DNA from: Pascua guehoae
Lineage: Eukaryota; Basidiomycota; Tremellomycetes; Trichosporonales; Trichosporonaceae
Length of the DNA: 64,000 nucleotides
Direction: 5' to 3'
Assembly: GCA_001600415.1 (NCBI GenBank)
Contig: BCJX01000016.1
Coordinates: 387,716-451,715 of the forward strand
A program made the translations under genes and the position numbers. The notes below the pieces were generated by a model, which had not been told where the DNA came from, searched no databases, and saw only the letters and a program-made list of their open reading frames with translations. Of the stretch, positions 22,484-32,899 are shown in pieces. Position 1 is the stretch's first letter; each line of letters starts with the position of its first letter.

Positions 22484-23012
22484 GGTGTGAACTGCCGAGG
22501 CACTGGGAGGTTGTATACAGTATTAGGATTCACAGAGGTTTGGACACGGCCATGCGGGCGAGCATGATGAGGATGCCATTGGCACTAGGCGTTTACGAGT
22601 GGGAGGCCGATAGGACAAGGGCGACATTGTACCATGTACTCTGTGATATTGTAAAGAATGGCCAAAGTTGACCGTGGCCATCTGAGAAAGCCGTTCGTGT
22701 TCTGTAGGGCTTGCAGAGTGTCTCGAGAACACTACGATGCCCGCTCAGCTCTCACCGTCGGAGGAAGGCGAAGGTTGCGCGTGGTCGGATGACGCCACTG
22801 GGCGATCGAGTCTCCACGTGATGCGCCAAGAAGCTAAATCAGCCAAAGATAGCGAGCTGCGAGCTGACGGTATCCGCATCAACCACCTTGGCCGGCCATA
22901 TCTCCGTCGTACTTATCCCTCCTCCGAACTGCATGCACAACTCGACCTCAACTTCGTACTTATTCTCCAACACAAGCCGCCCAATGCCAAGACCACCCCA
23001 AACATCCGCACC
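22484..23012. other. Intergenic, no gene seen
   Basis: Short spacer between two genes on the same strand; presumably terminator plus promoter. Nothing else identified. Confidence 0.4.
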
Positions 23013-23573
23013 ATGACATCCTCCCCCGCGACGCGCCCCAACACGGCCCTCCTCATCATCGACATGCAGACCAACGTCGTCCCCGGGGACACGTACAACC
23101 GCACCCCCGTCCTCTCCGCCATCAACACGCTCCTCTCCCGTGCCCGCGCGACGTCGACGCCCGTCATCTGGGTCCAGCACAATGACGCCGACCTCGTCGC
23201 CCACACTTCGGGTTGGGAAATTGTGCCAGCCCTGGTCCCCAACCCGACCGAGCCAGTGATCCAAAAACACTACCGCGACGCATTCGAAGACACACCCCTC
23301 GCCCAAACCCTGCAGGACCTGGATGTGGGGCATGTGGTCGTCACGGGCGCCCAGAGCGACTACTGCGTGCGGTCCACGCTCCACGGCGCGTTTAGCAGGG
23401 GTTACAATGTCACCCTCGTGGCCGACGCGCATACCACCGAGGACGCGAGGGGGTGGGCGGCCGGCGTTCCGGGGCCAGAGGGCGTGGTGGCGCACATGAA
23501 TCTGTATTGGGACGGGCAGGATGCGCCGGGGAGGAAGGGGCGGGTCGTGAAGGCTGCCGAGGTCGTGTTCTAG
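23013..23573 (+). CDS. Isochorismatase-like cysteine hydrolase, 186 aa
   Basis: Single-exon gene. The start is the ATG before TSSPATRPNTALLIIDMQ; the preceding in-frame residues do not look like the family. The cysteine-hydrolase triad is present: D17 in LLIIDMQ, K84 in VIQKHYRDAF and C117 in TGAQSDYCVRST, the last with the usual non-prolyl cis-peptide region before it. The length equals typical single-domain members (180-190 aa). These enzymes hydrolyse amides or related small substrates (nicotinamidase, N-carbamoyl and isochorismate types); the exact substrate cannot be told from sequence. A 12-bp GC array follows the stop. Confidence 0.88.
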   Translation: MTSSPATRPNTALLIIDMQTNVVPGDTYNRTPVLSAINTLLSRARATSTPVIWVQHNDADLVAHTSGWEIVPALVPNPTEPVIQKHYRDAFEDTPLAQTLQDLDVGHVVVTGAQSDYCVRSTLHGAFSRGYNVTLVADAHTTEDARGWAAGVPGPEGVVAHMNLYWDGQDAPGRKGRVVKAAEVVF

Positions 23574-23593
23574 CCTTGACGGGAGGAGAGGTC

Positions 23594-23645
23594 AGGCGGG
23601 CGGGCAGGCGGGCGGGCAGGCGGGCGGGCAGGCGGGCGGGCAGGA
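23594..23645. repeat. 12-bp G-rich tandem array
   Basis: GGCGGGCGGGCA repeated about four times, immediately downstream of the isochorismatase-like stop codon. G-runs could form a quadruplex. Confidence 0.85.
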
Positions 23646-24331
23646 GGTGGGCGGGCAAGGCGTGCGAGATGCGTTGTAGCTGTACCTGCACCAAAGCTGT
23701 GCCAAAGCTGATGAGGTCGCGTTGTCGACCTGCGCGGCGTGGAAAATTGTTATCGGTCCTCATGGACGGAAATGGACGTGTACTGTACCAACTCCAGATG
23801 CTCACCGTGGACGGATCCACACAGATCCAAGGGACAGCCAGGGCGTTTCAGTACAGTCCTGTACTGTATTGCTGGCTGCGACTGGTTCCGAACTAACAAC
23901 ACTCACGTGCGGGCAACTGCAACTCATGCACCCAGCAGCTGGTCTCGGCTATTCACATCATACAGATTTATTATATTCACCGTGTATATGGTGAGGGGCA
24001 AGCTACAGGTTGTGAGATTATGACTGGCGTAGTGTAACAATCTAGGTGTTGGTGTTTGCGCGGGAGAGACGGGACGGGGTACAGGCTGAAGAAGGGTTGT
24101 CCGAGGTGGCACTTGACGGCACGGCTCGCGCGTGCCCGGACCGAATGAGCGCGCTGTAGGGGGCTAAAGGGGTGGGTGGGCAACAGACTCGGCACTCGGG
24201 GGCCGTCGTCTGCGGGGGGCGAGGGACTGCCGGCCCAATGTGTCGACGGTCACAGAGACACGCCGTGACACGGAGCAACGTACAGCAGTCCAAATGGACG
24301 CCTTGACGCTCGCACAGAGACCAGCGGCAAC
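23646..24331. other. Intergenic, no gene seen
   Basis: Lies between the 3' ends of two convergent genes. Short frames only. Confidence 0.4.
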
Positions 24332-25374
24332 CTAAGTGGACGCCTTGACGGGGCTGGCGCTGTGGCCCATCTCCTCGTCGACGGCAGCCTCCAACACACG
24401 CGTCGAAGCAACCGCCAAAGCAACCACCGCAGCACTCGCCGCAGCATTCGCCACAGCATCCTCCGCAGGATTGCGCTTGCGCCTGGGAAACCACGTTACG
24501 TGCTTGAGGTCATCGAGGTCCACGACTGCAAAGAGGGCCAAGACGACAAAGTCGGGCAGGGCAGTGAGGACAAGGACGCCCTCGGGGGTGGTACCAAACT
24601 GTGTCCCGTTGTACATCTGGTCCTCGTCGGCGATGACCCAGAGCAAGAACCCGACGCTCTGGAGCACGAGCGCGGTGGCGCCGACGACGACGAGGCCCGG
24701 TGCGGTGCGTTGTCCGGGGGCCGCCTTGACGATTGCGAATCGGGCGGCACAGACGAGCAGCCAGGTGCAGACGATGATGAACAGGGCGCCGCTCACAATG
24801 CCCACCCCGAGCGCCCCCGACCGGGTGATACTGTTCTCGGACCTGGGTGCGTAGATTTGCAGCGCGGTGGCGACATTGTGCCACCGGACCGTGAGCAGCA
24901 TTACCGCCGCGAACAGGCACGCAATCGCCAGTGGGACAAAGGCCACAGAGCCCGCCATCAGGTGGTGCGGGAACGGCAGGCGCGCGCCAGACGAGGCGTC
25001 AGAGCAGTGCCACGGAACCACGACGCGCAGGACAAACGTCGTCACACGCGCTGCAAGTCAGCGATCAGCGGATCAGCGCGGTGGGGATACAGTGTAACCA
25101 GCACTCAGTACTCAGTAGTGCGTGTCGACTCGGTGGCAAAATGGTCGCGCCCACAGCCCACAGCCCACAGCCCACACGACTAGCGACGGTACGTACCAGC
25201 ACAAACAAGGACGAGGCACACATACACGGCCATCTTCCTCGTCCGCCGCACAATGCGCACAATCAACACGAGCCCGAGGATAAAGTAGACAATCGTGTAG
25301 GCCAGACTCCACCGCCACGCGATAAACGGCAGGTCGGCGTATCGGTGCGAAAACGGATAGTAGGCGCCCGCCAT
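24332..25374 (-). CDS. Polytopic membrane protein, 298 aa, two exons
   Basis: Model: complement of 25197-25374 and 24332-25050 (897 nt). It begins MAGAYYPFSHRYADLPFIAW. Six or seven hydrophobic helices are visible, near residues 20-42 (LAYTIVYFILGLVLIVRI), 47-72, 88-115 (AFVPLAIACLFAAVML), 136-160 (ALFIIVCTWLLVCAA), 174-198 and 213-237, followed by a basic loop FPRRKRNPAEDA and an acidic tail. The topology resembles fungal seven-helix proteins, but I see no receptor or RTA1 signature, so the function is unknown. The sequence just upstream of the ATG is a 10-bp tandem array that may affect its promoter. Confidence 0.75.
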
Positions 25375-25375
25375 T

Positions 25376-25481
25376 GTCGAGTCGAGTGTCGCCGAGTGGA
25401 GTCGAGTGTCGTCGAGTTTCGTCGAGTGTCGTCGAGTTTCGTCGAGTGGAGTCGAGTGGAGTCGAGCTCGAGCGAGTCGAG
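25376..25481. repeat. 10-bp GTCGAGTGTC tandem array
   Basis: About ten imperfect units (GTCGAGTGTC, GTCGAGTTTC, GTCGAGTGGA) starting two bases upstream of the start codon of the membrane-protein gene on the minus strand, so within its leader or core promoter. Confidence 0.85.
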
Positions 25482-27769
25482 TTTGGACCAGTGAGGTGCG
25501 TGACTAAGAGGAAAAAGCTGCGAGTGCTGTGAGTAGTAGTCCAGACACCAGGTCTTATACCCTTATACCCCGGCAGCTGGCAGACTCTGTCCGTGTCGGC
25601 TGCCTGGTGTGTGCGGTCCGTGGTTACTCAGAAGTTGTCGGGGGTTCGCAACGAGCTTCAAGTGGAGGCTTCATGCCATGCCAAGCCTTTGGATCGTCCC
25701 TACCACTCGAGATAGCCCTGAACTCTAAACAGTGTGTACATACGCGGTGCACGCGATGGTGTGGCATGTGATGCGCACAGCATTGCACACTTTGTACACA
25801 TTCCACATTCCACCTTGTACACATTCTGGCCACTCGACGAGGTGGGCGAGGTGCGACGTGTCGATGTGGGTCGGGAGCGAATGCGGCGGCGTGTGGGCAG
25901 GCGATGCGAGCACCGACATGGCGCGTCGGTGGCGGGCGGCACAGCATGCGTTCTGTGGGCGACGGCTGCGGGTCTTGTCATGATGTCATGATGTTGATGT
26001 GCACTGATGTGGTGTGCGTGTGGCAGTGCGTGTGGCAGTGCGTGTGGCAGTGCATTCCAGCGCACGCACAGAACACCATCACTGTCTTGGCACTTAATTT
26101 TTGCAGCTCGAGCCCATACGAGTCGTTTACATCTAATATCTACTGTAAACGTCAGATGTGGCGCACCGGATGTCACGCGTCACACGTGCGGTGGTGCACC
26201 ATTTGCGGTGCGGGTGGAGTGGGCGACGAGACCGGAGATGACAGTGTGGGTCTGTGTTGAATTAATTTCTCGAGCACGGTGCAAATTCTTTGTCTTTTTC
26301 TTTTGCACGGTTCGGTTTCATCTACTATACAAATCCAGATCTAGCCGCGTTACAGGTCCGCAGCTCGTCGCTCCTCGTGCAATCCATCCCTCTTGCTTCT
26401 CGGATGGTTGTCTGTGCTCCCCTGGTCATCGACGAGGCAGTGCCGCGTCCCCTGTGCGGCCCGAACAGGCCGAACAGGCCATGGGCGTGTATCCTCGGCC
26501 GCGCCATCCGCTCTGTCGTGTGGTGCGTCGAGGCTCCGAGGCGGTGCGCGAGTGTGGCGCATCACGGCGCGTCACGGCGCGTCACGGCGTGTACCACATC
26601 GCGCTCGGCGGGGGTCAATTGGTCGGGGGGTTGGACTGTGATCCGCCGCTGTCTGGGCGGGTGTACTGCTGTCTCTGCACTGGCACGGGACATGTCTGCC
26701 TCTTCTGCTGTGGGTGGTCGTTGCCATTGTCTTGACGGCGGCAAGCACGGGCACAACGCTTGCCTTCCCATTGACTAAACCAGGACATGGGCAGCGGGAC
26801 AGGAATAAAGCACTGATGGGGTGCGGTCTCACTCCAGCTCACCACCGAATCACGCTGGGGACAAGACGAGCTGCGTACAGCTAATCCCACAGCTGGGCTT
26901 TACGCACCAAGTGGCGGATAGAATGGGATATGGTGGGCGGTCATGCCAGTCAATGCGACCACATGAGAGAGCGTCAGAGACGGCGCGAAAAGATCAACCG
27001 ATAGGTTGGCATATGGGACAGAGACTGGCGTTGCACGATGGAAGAACGACCTTGGGCAGGCGACTCTCCACAGTGCGCCCTCTACACGCGCGGGAGCGCC
27101 CAAATTCGACGATCCAGAAACGAGTCTCTGCGACCTGAAGACTGAGACGATGGAGGCTTGCGGGGTGACATGAATAACAGCTCCAGCGGACCTATGCGAC
27201 AAAGCCATCGCCAGACTCACCGTTGTGGCACCGTGGGCATGTCCGCATCGGGTCGCCCGAGTGGTCGTGCTTGACCTGTAGTGTCAATATCATGGAATCA
27301 CATCCTCGCCCGTCGGCAATTTTGGTTTACCATTCAAGGCAAAAAAGGTCATGAGATTTCTGGGGGTGCGACATGAAGAGGATGAGCTGGAGCCTGGGAC
27401 AGGAATGCGTAGTGGACTGCCCAGTGTCGAGCCGAACTTCAGTTCGACACAATGTGGCAGTGCAGGGAGCCAACAACGGGTCTGACGCTCCCGTTGCGAA
27501 TACCCCCACATCTGACCCTCACCCGCCCATCTAACGACAAACTGCACCGGGCACAGAGTCCACTTTGGCCAAGCTCAACCTCTGATATGTCACCATGGCC
27601 GTGCTATTGGTCTGCCCCCAAGGAATTTATCCAAGTGCCTTTGAGAGGGCAGACTCGGCCAATTCGCTTCACGAAGATGTCTGTGGAACCCCCGTGGAGC
27701 GTGCACTACTACAGTATTATACTCTCCACCATTACCCTTGCCTTTGACCAAGTCACTGCCCAGCTTCCA
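25482..27769. other. Gene-free stretch with repeats
   Basis: A 12-bp GTGTGGCAGTGC unit is repeated three times at 26015-26053. The dispersed repeat relative of the 5.1-kb element lies at 26262-26325 (TTAATTTCT, then GCACGGTTCGGTTTCATCTA). GTCACGGCGC triplets occur at 26558-26592. No convincing gene. Confidence 0.45.
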
Positions 27770-27852
27770 GTCGCGGGATTCTACTACTGGGCACCTAAAA
27801 TCTTTGGACGAATGTACTCAAAAGTTCTTGCACAAGTTCAATTCTGGCTGGC
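27770..27852 (+). pseudogene. cox1-like fragment (nuclear copy of mitochondrial DNA?)
   Basis: The plus-strand frame reads AGFYYWAPKIFGRMYSKVL followed by AQVQFWL. This matches a highly conserved stretch of cytochrome c oxidase subunit I (AGFYYW.PKI.G...... LAQIQFWL). The flanking translation is unrelated on both sides, so only about 27 codons are present. Trp is encoded by TGG and the base composition is close to nuclear. It cannot make a functional subunit. It could be an ameliorated mitochondrial insertion or, less likely, chance. Confidence 0.6.
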
Positions 27853-28665
27853 CTCACCCACATTCTCTTGACCCGTTGCCATGGTGCGGATGCGATGCTG
27901 ACACTCAACGCCCCGCCGCCTCGTCACTCCGCCTCGTCCCGCTTCCTCGCCCGCCGCCTCCCCTCGGTACAACGCTGTCGACGAGGCTGCCTTCTTCTGG
28001 GCCATCACCCCACCCCGAAGCCACGCTGGTCACCGCCACCCTGTGGCGGGCGCAACGTCACTTCCTTCAATGCTGGTCGGTCAATGGTGGCACGGCATGA
28101 ACGATACAGGTTGGCGGTTGGGGATGAGTAGTGTGTTTATTGTGTGACCTCTTGGCTTCTACTGAGATGACAATCGTAATGCGTGGCGGAGGCGATCGGG
28201 ATGACAGAATCACAGTCGACGAGTATCACGGCCAGTTGCAGCTTTTCAACGGACTTGTACAGGGACGCGGCGCTGCACTGGGTTAGTTGGCCGATGCCAC
28301 GAGTCGACATGTGAGGCAAGCGGCAATGGGTCGTCATGTATCCAACGATCCAATGACTGAGATCAAGGACTGAGTTCGAGGAGATACCACGCCCACCACA
28401 CACAATGTCCACAACACACAACCCAGTCAGGGGACACGCGCGACTGCCCCACTTCCACGCCCATGGAGCTATGCTTTTGCATTCTGCAGCCCATCCACGG
28501 CCGCTTCTACTGATGCGCACTGTTGCCATCATTGTGCACGAGGGCGTGGTGGTGGGCTTCGTCGGGTGTGCTAGCGGCCACACAGAGCTTCGCATGGCCA
28601 CACACACCCTACTCTGCCCGGCCAGCCACGCACACCCGCGCGCGCGCTACCGTGTATTCCACGGC
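27853..28665. other. Intergenic, no gene seen
   Basis: Downstream of ATP4. Short frames only. Confidence 0.35.
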
Positions 28666-29921
28666 TTAGATCTCCTTGGCGCGGGCAATCTGCTCGACCT
28701 TGGCGAGGGCCTCCTCGAGGAGCTGCTTCTTGACGGCGGGCCGGGCGAGCTCGGCGGCAACGTTGGCAGTGACGCTGTTGACGAGGGCGACCTGCTCCTG
28801 CTCGCGCTGCTGCTGCTCGTAGCGGACCCACGAGTCGAGGACGGCCTTGAGCTCCTGCTTGACGGCGGCCTCCTGGGCGAGGAGGAAGTTGGCGTGCTCG
28901 AGCGCGTTCGTGTCCTTGGCGACCGAGTAGAGCTGCTCAGTGAGGGGGACAACGTCCTTGAGCTGGCCGACAGAGTCGATGCGCTCCGTCACGGCCTTGG
29001 TGTGCTCCTCGCGCGCACCGTTGAGCACGCCGCGGATGCGGTCAATGTGCGCGTTGGCCCACGACGTGTAGGGGGCACCAATCGAGCGGCCAATGCCGTA
29101 CAGGATGATGAAGAAGGCGACCGCGAGGACAGTCTCCTCGTTGGCGACCTGGGGGTTAGCAAGTCCGAGGCGAGGCCGAGGCGGAGGGCGGAGGGTTGAG
29201 CTGGTGGAGAAATGGGGTGCCGGGGAGAGTTCGCAAGGCATCGAGCCGAGTCGAGTGTGGCATCGAGCCGAGTATCCGATTCAAGCGACATCGGTGCAAG
29301 CGATGACTTGCAAAGTCTCAAGACGGCGCGATTGCAACAGTTGCGCAATCACCACGCAGGCAGACAGGCAGGCAGAATTGCCATGGTAGCTGGAACTGCA
29401 GTCGAATGCGCAACCCTGCCCCCGACTCCCGTCTGCCCCATCGCACTCGCACCCAAACCTCCACCCTGTGCTCAACTCACGTAGAGCTCGCTCGAGACGG
29501 CGGCGGCGGTAAGACCGGTGCCGAGGAGGACGCCGCCGGTCTTGGTGAAGAGCGACGACGAGGGGACGGCGTTGATGATCTCGGCGGCCTTTTCGTCAGG
29601 CGTGGGCTCTGCACGTCAGCCAAGTCGGTACCGTGGGTGTGGGCCACGTATCGTCCTCCTCTCCACTCTCTCCCGCTGCCCCCCTCGTCTCCCCTGTGCA
29701 CTCTTCCCGCGCCCCCACCTCCCTCTCCCTCTCTCTCCCTCTCTACTCTGCCCCGGCCTCGTCTTCATCCGGGTGGTACTAACGCGAAGCGTAGAAACGC
29801 GCCCTGTCTGTCAGTACTTCCCTGCGAGGCCATTCGGTACGCACGACTGGGCAGTGAGCGCGCGGGGCGCGACGCGGGGCGCGGCGCTCCGGAGCGAGCG
29901 GAGGGCGAGACGGGAGGCCAT
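28666..29921 (-). CDS. ATP4: Mitochondrial F1Fo ATP synthase subunit 4 (subunit b), 235 aa
   Basis: Model: complement of 29845-29921, 29784-29803, 29481-29608 and 28666-29148 (708 nt, all phases close; exon 2 has only 20 nt). The N-terminus MASRLALRSLRSAAPRVAPR is a typical amphipathic import presequence, with a likely cleavage near RFYASQ. The mature part starts with PTPDEKAAEIINAVPSSSLF, two membrane segments follow (residues about 52-75 and 76-100), then a long charged helix (ERIDSVGQLKDVVPLTEQLY to the end) that forms the peripheral stalk between Fo and F1. The length suits fungal subunit b. The gene is transcribed divergently from LEO1, sharing a 600-bp intergenic region. Confidence 0.92.
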
Positions 29922-30523
29922 TTTTACGCAAGGGAGTGGTGGGTGGGGGGGACGAGGAGGATGGTGAGGTCTAGAGTCTCGACAGCGAGCGGGCAGCGGG
30001 CAGCGAGTTGCGGGTTGGTTGGGAGCGAGGGGGGGGGGAGGCTGGGTGGGGGAGCAGGCGAGGGGAGGGGAGGCAGAGCGGCCGAGCGAGGCGAGTCCAC
30101 CCACCCCAGGGGTGGATGCTGGCTGGCTGGCTGGCTGCTGGGTCAACTGCCAGCCAGGAGACTTCCAGCCAGCCAGGAGCCAGGTCTGAGCCTCGAGACA
30201 CCAGCCAGTGAGGTGGTGGGGTGGTGGGCAGAGGGACTCAACGGGCGGACAACCGACTTGGCCCGAAGGCGAATAACGCCGAAAAATGATACCGTCATGG
30301 GAGGGCGTGTGGCACATTGCCACGTGGTAGCGACTGCCTCTGGCCTCCACCAGGCACCGAGTGCATGCATCCACCACCAAAGTGTATTGTCTCGCCCATG
30401 GCCCAACGAGCAACAACTAACAAGCAACACAAAGCAGCAACTGATTGCAACTCGTCACAACTACAGCGGCACATATCGACATTCACATCCACATCCACAC
30501 GCACATCCACACGCACATCCCCA
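29922..30523. promoter_or_regulatory. Shared divergent promoter region of ATP4 and LEO1
   Basis: 602 bases between two start codons facing away from each other. GGCTGGCTGGCTGG and CCAGCCAGCCAGG words (30119-30190) form imperfect inverted repeats. ACATCCACAC repeats (30488-30518) sit in the LEO1 leader. No TATA box recognised. Confidence 0.5.
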
Positions 30524-32125
30524 ATGTCCGACTCTGAAAACGACCTGTTTGGCGACGAGGCTTCGTCGCCTGCGCGCGCGCCGTCTCCGGCCGGGAGCTC
30601 AAAGGCGGGAGGGGACGACGGCGATGGGGCCGACTTGGTGCGTTGCAAGGGAGGGCTGGGGCTGGGGACGAAGAGCGTTGTTGTCATGGAACACTTTGGC
30701 AATGGCGTACGTGTACAGGGAATGCTTATTGACACTCAGTTTGGCGACGACGAGGAGCGCGGACGGCGATCACCGTCTACGACACCTGCGCGATCTGGAC
30801 GATCGCGGTCGGGGTCACACCACCGGAGCCGGAGCCGGGGGCGGGGGGACTCGCGTTCGCGGTCGCGGTCACGATCACGGACGCGGTCACGGTCTGGCAT
30901 GTCACGTACGCCCAACCCGCTCGAGTATCCCGAGGACGAGGACGAGGTGGAGGAGACGCGCGAGCAGTGGGGCAACCTGCCGTTGCCCAAGTGGCCGCAC
31001 CTGACTGCGTCGGACGGCAAGGTGTGGCTGATGAAGCTGCCTGCGTTTGTCAATGTCGAGTCGCGGCCGTTTGACGCCGACCTGTACTCTGAGCAGCTGG
31101 ACGAGGCGCCCGTCGAGGGCACGGCGGCAAAAGGGCGGATGATTGGGGTGCGCAACACGGTGCGGTGGCGGTGGATGAACGGCGCCGACGGGCCAGAGCG
31201 GCAGAGCAATGCGCGCATGCTGCGGTGGAGCGATGGGAGTGTGACTCTGCAGCTGGGCGAGGACTTATACGACGTCCAGCCGAGCTATGGGACGACGCTC
31301 GCGCGCGAGGAAGACAAGGCGGCAGCAGACGACGTCAAGCCCGGGTCCCAGTCGCAGCCAATGTCCCAGTCTGCATCCCAGAACCAGCCGGCCGCAACGA
31401 GCTCGACACCCAAGGGCGTGCCGTCGGGCTCGACGCAGACGGAATTCGTCTGCTACGCCGCCGCCGGCGAACAGGTGCTCGTCACCGAGGCCGCGCTCGA
31501 GGGCCGCCTCACCCTCGTCCCCACCAGCATGGACAGCAAGACGCACCGCGAGCTCGTAAAGCACGTCGGGTCGCAGCACGTCAAACACTCGCGCATGAAG
31601 ATTCTCGACGACATTGGCGACAGCGAAAAAGTCGCAGAGCTCCTCGCACGCACCGCACCCCAGCGCGTGCGCCCGCGCGTCTCGCGCCCCCGCAACCCCT
31701 CGGGCGGGGGCAGCTCGGCCTCGAATGCCAATGCCCGCCGCCGCGCCAACGCCCGCCGCGGCCGCGGCGAGTCGGACAGCGAGGCAGAGGACATCAGCCG
31801 CCGCGACCGCGAGCGCGACTATGACGAGCACGACGGGTTCGTCGTCGCAGATACAGACGAAGAGGACCAGGGATACTCTGACGACTCTGAGCGCAAGTCT
31901 AAAAAGAAGACAAAGGGAAAACGCCGCGAACGGTCCGAAGACCTCGACGAGACCGAGCTCGCCGACCGGCGCATCGAGGAGCTCGAGCGCGAGCGCAAGC
32001 GTAAACGCCAGCGCAAGGACGAGGACAGGCGCAGGTCCCGCGCGTACGCCACGTCGGACGAGGAGGATGCAGAGGGCGAGGACGACGAGGATATCGCCAT
32101 GGATGTGGAGAGTGAGGAGGAGTAG
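30524..32125 (+). CDS. LEO1: LEO1, Paf1 complex subunit, 499 aa
   Basis: Model: 30524-30637 and 30740-32125. It starts MSDSENDLFGDEASSPA. The splice joins GADL to FGDDEERG. The 102-nt intron is a multiple of three without a stop, so the unspliced frame is also open. An RS-rich stretch (residues 58-92) precedes the conserved Leo1 core (about 116-340: NLPLPKWPHLTASDGKVWLM, NTVRWRWMNG, ARMLRWSDGSVTLQLGEDLY, and after a Ser/Gln-rich insertion of about 45 residues EFVCYAAAGEQVLVTEA and KHSRMKILDDIGD). The C-terminus is a very charged, probably helical tail ending in acidic residues. Leo1 acts in the nucleus with Paf1 in RNA polymerase II elongation and histone modification. Confidence 0.93.
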   Translation: MSDSENDLFGDEASSPARAPSPAGSSKAGGDDGDGADLVRCKGGLGLGTKSVVVMEHFGNGVRVQGMLIDTQFGDDEERGRRSPSTTPARSGRSRSGSHHRSRSRGRGDSRSRSRSRSRTRSRSGMSRTPNPLEYPEDEDEVEETREQWGNLPLPKWPHLTASDGKVWLMKLPAFVNVESRPFDADLYSEQLDEAPVEGTAAKGRMIGVRNTVRWRWMNGADGPERQSNARMLRWSDGSVTLQLGEDLYDVQPSYGTTLAREEDKAAADDVKPGSQSQPMSQSASQNQPAATSSTPKGVPSGSTQTEFVCYAAAGEQVLVTEAALEGRLTLVPTSMDSKTHRELVKHVGSQHVKHSRMKILDDIGDSEKVAELLARTAPQRVRPRVSRPRNPSGGGSSASNANARRRANARRGRGESDSEAEDISRRDRERDYDEHDGFVVADTDEEDQGYSDDSERKSKKKTKGKRRERSEDLDETELADRRIEELERERKRKRQRKDEDRRRSRAYATSDEEDAEGEDDEDIAMDVESEEE

Positions 32126-32899
32126 CGCGGCGGCGGTAGCGGCCGCCATGACGAGGGCGATGTGGGGTTTAGACGCGCAAGTGGTGTGTGTGGACTGGTG
32201 CAAGTAGCGGCCTACAGCAGTCTTGCAAGACGGCAAGGTGGCAGGGTGACAAGGTGGCAGGGCGACAAGCTGACAAGATGGCATGAAAGCATGATGGACG
32301 GGCGGTGGCCAAGTAGGTGCCATAGAGCATGGATGAATGTGCTGGCAGAGATGGCGTGCAGGAGCAGGTAATGGTGGCGAGGTATGGACGTTGCACGGAC
32401 AGTCCTGATTACATGGCCTTGTCGGCCCTGCGGCAGGACGGGGACGGTTAGGCAGGAGGGAGACAGCCAGGCAGGAGGGAGATGTTCGAGGGACATGTTT
32501 GAGGAGGGAGATGTTTGGGGCGGGAGGGAGGTAGTTCAACCCAACTCTTGTCTAGGACGCACAGTTGGAGTTGGATCCTGTAGGATCCTGTGCTGTACCA
32601 ACAATTTCACTCGGCGCTCACCTAGATCGCATTACCTGCCACGCATATGGTGTACGCTGCCACAGAGCGAGCGAACGAGAGCCTGGCGCAGTAGGCAGTC
32701 GCATTACCGATTGGTTCTGGCAATGCCCAAGTGTTCACCTATGCCGGCACACACGGCAACGACGGTGCAGACAACATACATTCGACTCGCCTACAAACAC
32801 TGACAAACCTCGGCCTCTCCTCTGCCTAGCAGCTAGTCCCAACAACATCAACAGCCTACCTCATCAACAACCTACCTCAACCCGCAACGCACCAAACTC
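32126..32899. other. Intergenic, no gene seen
   Basis: Between convergent 3' ends. Imperfect GGCAGGGTGACAAGGT repeats at 32230-32283. Confidence 0.4.

Noticed and set aside
29406..31004. 532-codon plus-strand frame across the ATP4/LEO1 region
   Set aside because: It is antisense to ATP4 exons and out of frame with LEO1; a shadow of real genes.
31265..32539. 424-codon minus-strand frame
   Set aside because: Antisense shadow of LEO1 with its charged codons read in reverse.
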